Source of the DNA: Ulva prolifera
Taxonomy: Eukaryota > Chlorophyta > Ulvophyceae > Ulvales > Ulvaceae
Length of the DNA stretch: 64,000 nt
Direction: 5' to 3'
Assembly: GCA_023078555.1 (NCBI GenBank)
Contig: CM041197.1
Location: 11,505,257-11,569,256, forward strand
Shown here piece by piece: positions 60,801-64,000 of the stretch. The translations under genes and the position numbers were made by a program. The stretch's first letter is position 1. The number at the start of each line of letters is the position of its first letter. The notes under the pieces were generated by a model. It made no database searches. It had not been told where the DNA came from and saw only the letters and a program-made list of their open reading frames with translations.

Positions 60801-62780
60801 TCGCCGGTCGCACGAGGCCCCAGGGGCCGCATTGGCAGTGGTGCAGCATGCATGCCCCGTGAAGCATGGCCGCGTTTGTGGCTTGGCAGCCTGGGGGCTA
60901 CAAGCCGCGGAAGCACACGCCGTGCCTCGGAGTGTTATTTCTGCGCCAACGGGCGACGAGCGCAAGCCGTCAAGGCGGCCAGGGCATCCCCGCTCGGCAA
61001 GGGGGCCTGGCGAGTACCCGCCGAGCGGGTGTCCAGACCGTTCCGGGGGCGGGTACTGCACCCTTTCCACCCTCGGTGGTATGGCTAAGGTGGCGAAGGC
61101 GTGCAGGACCGTGTGGACCAGCTCGAGAAGGAGCTCGCGATGAAGGAGGCGCAGATCGTGGCAATGCAGAAGCAGGGGGCGGCGGGCGGCAGCGGCGGCG
61201 GCGGCAGCGGCGCCTCCGAGCCCTCCAAGGAGTCCCTCGACGACTTTGTGTGCCAGTTTAAGGACGAGGTGGCGGCGCTGAAGGACTGGCTCATGCGGCG
61301 TGGGTACGCGCAGCGCGAGATGGTGCGCCGACGGCCCCTCCCGTGTTGCGGCTTGCTGTGCGAGGAACTGCCGTTGGCAAGCTCTGTTGTTGCCTGCCAT
61401 GCTGACCCACGTCCTTAGAGCATGGTGACCAACGCATTGGGGAGCGTCGTGCGCACAGGCGGGGACCCCACGCGGTTCTAACGCGTGCGTTAGACCTGCC
61501 TGCATGCATGCATGCAAGATGTGCGCCCCTTGCGCGCAATCATGAATGCGACGCCGGTCCCCGCAGCCTGACACCACGCAGCGGCGAGGCGGCTCCACGC
61601 AGCCCGGACGGCATGTGACGCGGCGTGCATGTGTGTTTGTAGCTGCGGGTGGGGGACCTGCCGGTGGCGGACGTGGACGCGCTGCGCTGCGCGACGGAGC
61701 GCTGCTACGCGGCGTGCCTGCGCTGCCTCAGCATGTATGCCGACGTCGACATCGTCGGCCTCATGGACTCCTCCGTCGACCGCTCCCAGATGCGCTTCCA
61801 CGGCGGCCCGGACATGTGGAACGGCCTCGTCGAGCGGTAATTCCCCCCCCCCCCTGCGCACCACCTGCTGCGTGATGTGTGCTGTGCATGTATCCATGCA
61901 TGTGGAGCACAAAGTATGGCAGTGGTTTGCACATGCATGAGTGCATGCATGAATGGGGGGATGCCGGGGGTCACGGGGGTGCAACGTGCGTGGCGTGTGC
62001 TGCGTGCTGAGCGTGCGTGCGGGGCGTGCAGGTTGCAGCTGGAGCCGCCGGCGGTGGAGCACGCGCTGCAGCTGCGGGGGAAGTACATGGCGCGCCTCGA
62101 CGAGCTCTTCAACGAGCGCCAGAGCCTCAACCTCCAGGCGATCAAGGTCCTCCTGCCGCAGGAGATGGGTGCGCCACTGCCTCACCGCCAGGGTGCGCAG
62201 CCTCCTGCGCCTGCCCACGGCTGCCCCTGCTGGCCTGTGGGCCATCCCCTCGCTCGACAGGATCGTGGAAAGCCCAACCTGGCAAAGGCTTGCTGCGAGC
62301 ATCGCCCATTGCCATGCTCCCAATGAGCTATTATCCGAGCTTATGCTGGGCCACAAACATCAACACGAGGGGACTTTTGTACGGTGACTGCAGTCACATC
62401 TGACAGGTCGGCTGCAGCTCGCGGCCCGTCGCAGCTCGCGTGTGACTCTTCGCATTCCGTGCCCGTTCGCATTCCGCACAGCACGCAGCAGAGTACAGGG
62501 CGCGTATGCAGGTGGCCTCTCGGTCACGGGCAAGGCCGAAGGCGGCCCGACGTTCCAGGAGCGGTGCAAGCACGCGTACGAGACGGGCGCGGCGCTGCGG
62601 CGGCTGCGCGCGAACCTCGCGGCGGAGCAGAAGGCGCTCGCCGAGCTCGACTACCTCGTCTACATCAAGCTCCTCGACCCCGTGCAGCTCAGCAAGTGCA
62701 TCCTCGCCTCCTTCCCGGAGCACTGCGACGTCGTGTCGCTGCTCAACGCGGTGCACACGATTTACGGGCAGCAGGCGTAG
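57872..62780 (+). CDS. bZIP transcription factor
   Basis: Nuclear DNA-binding regulator. Seven exons: 57872-58004 (inferred), 58886-59327, 60505-60616, 61107-61322, 61643-61836, 62032-62168 and 62512-62780. All phases agree, giving 500 aa. Exon 1 is acidic (DDAFQDFLIDMDFDELIP), like an activation segment. A Pro/Gln-rich stretch follows. The basic region is split by an intron: RRQTKTERQQMLNKAAQQR|YRERKKAK. It has the N-x7-R hallmark at residues 186-194, then a zipper (LKQAVACLQDKVNELSVV, DRVDQLEKELAMKE). The C-terminal about 200 aa (RCLSMYADVDIVGLMD, LQLEPPAVEHALQLRGKYM, LAELDYLVYIKLLDPVQLS) form a conserved-looking helical domain I cannot name. QQRYRERKK-type basic regions are common in green algae. 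The link to exon 1 is the least certain step. Confidence 0.82.
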
Positions 62781-64000
62781 GCTTCGGCGTCGGTGCAGGG
62801 CCCCCATGTGGCAGGCTCCAGTGTTGGCCCTGCGTGCACATGCATGGGGTCAGGCCGACGGGGTCGCCGGGTTTGAGGTTGCCTGCGGCGAATGTCGCGG
62901 CATGCAGGTGAGGCGGTGTGGCGTGGCGGCAACACAAGCCATGTGCCGAGTGCGGACCCCCAGCACGTTCCGGCACGTTCCCCGGCAGCGCGTGGGCGGC
63001 ATGCCTGGGTCACCAGGCTGTACGGCCGCGCCAGGAGAACACACTTTGTACATGATGAGTGTGGCAGGCTATCCATGGCCAAATGTGGGGGGGGGGGGGG
63101 GGGGGTTGATGTGAACTTATTACTCGATGCCGGTCGAGACTTTCGGCAAATAGTGCGCACTCCTTACTGCGTGGCGCGTCACGGCATGCGTTGACAGCGG
63201 CTCCCCCGCTGCCACATGCATGTGCCGCAGCCGGAGTCGAGGCAGATGGCGCATGCACCACGGCACCTGCCGGTGCAGCGGGGGTGGCCGGGCCACACCC
63301 CGCGGGTCCGTGCAGGTGCATGCATGGTGCCGACTTGCCTGCGCAGATGCTGCGCGAGTCGCGGCGATGACGGTTTCGTTGTCGCCGCTGCAGGCTCGCC
63401 CCTGTGTGGCGGTGCGGGGCGCCGGGCAGCAGATCGAGTGTGTATACCTACCCTTGCAAGGCGTTGAATTGTGAACTAGGCCTATCCTAGCTAGGATTGG
63501 CCTCGGCTGCACTCCCCAGAGGGGGGCGGGGGGGTGTTCTGTGAACAAAAGGGGCTGCGGCTGAGTCACCTCGGAGGAATCTTGTGCAGAGGCGGTTGAG
63601 CTCACATTGGGCTGCCATGACGCGGCTCGGTGCTGTGCCTGTCTAGGTGAGGGCGCACGCGGACGCGCTGGTTCCGTGTGTCAGAACCCCCCTGACAGGC
63701 AGCACCGGGCACTGCTGACCGCCTGTAGACGAGACCACCCTCAAGAGGTGCCCACCAGTCGACCAGCCATGTGGGCGCCCCCTCATGCGGCCCGGAGTTG
63801 TTTCGTACTGTTTGCTGTTTGATTGCGTTTGTTGCTGAAAGATGCGGGTGGAAGAATGGCGTGCATCGGGGCGCGTTCGGTCCCGGGCCCGGGGCGCGAA
63901 ACGGTTGCCGTGGTCACGGTGCACTTGGACTTGTGCCGCAGATTGCATGGCTCACCGGTCTTGCAAAGGATCATGTTGGGCATGCTGTGGCTAGGTCCGA
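62781..64000. other. Intergenic, downstream of bZIP gene
   Basis: Contains a G19 run (63087-63105). Many short overlapping GC-rich frames on both strands, none supported. A gene continuing beyond the window edge cannot be excluded. Confidence 0.4.
63087..63105. repeat. G19 homopolymer
   Basis: Run of 19 G about 307 bp beyond the bZIP stop codon, on the sense strand of that gene. Confidence 0.85.

Overview
This is a nuclear window from a eukaryote, most likely a green alga or a close relative. The genes are spliced with GT-AG introns. The coding sequence is GC-rich and sits in lower-complexity intergenic DNA with many simple repeats and short interspersed repeats. Kinesin-12, a plant-type allantoate amidohydrolase and a bZIP factor with an algal-looking basic region point to the green lineage. 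The species cannot be named from sequence alone, and there are no operons.

Layout. 0.8-24.4 kb is a cluster of one lineage-specific gene family. Two copies are on + (0.8-3.1, 4.8-7.6 kb) and four on - (10.5-12.2 pseudogene, 12.6-14.8, 17.7-20.4, 22.1-24.3 kb). A mitochondrial pyruvate carrier gene (9.1-9.4 kb) lies between the two orientations. A seventh, divergent member with an extra intron and an acidic tail is at 51.6-55.7 kb. I read each protein as a Skp1/BTB(POZ)-like N-terminus, a short F-box-like segment and irregular leucine-rich repeats in one chain. That would be a possible single-chain ubiquitin-ligase receptor, and it is the best candidate here for an undescribed system.

24.9-26.1 kb holds a truncated transposase-like zinc-finger gene. 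28.4-33.9 kb is a nine-exon kinesin-12. 35.1-35.75 kb is Cpn10 (GroES). 38.0 kb is a tRNA-Val(AAC). 40.0-42.8 kb is allantoate amidohydrolase, in purine and ureide nitrogen recycling. 45.5-49.4 kb is a secreted Ala-rich, Cys-containing protein. 57.9-62.8 kb is a bZIP transcription factor.

Repeats include seven copies of a SINE-like element with a tRNA-like head and a (TTTAC)n tail, a (TG)313 microsatellite, several perfect palindromes of 30-54 bp, homopolymer G/C tracts and small tandem arrays. Splice junctions were chosen by hand from GT/AG sites, phase and family conservation. First exons and transcription signals are the least certain parts.
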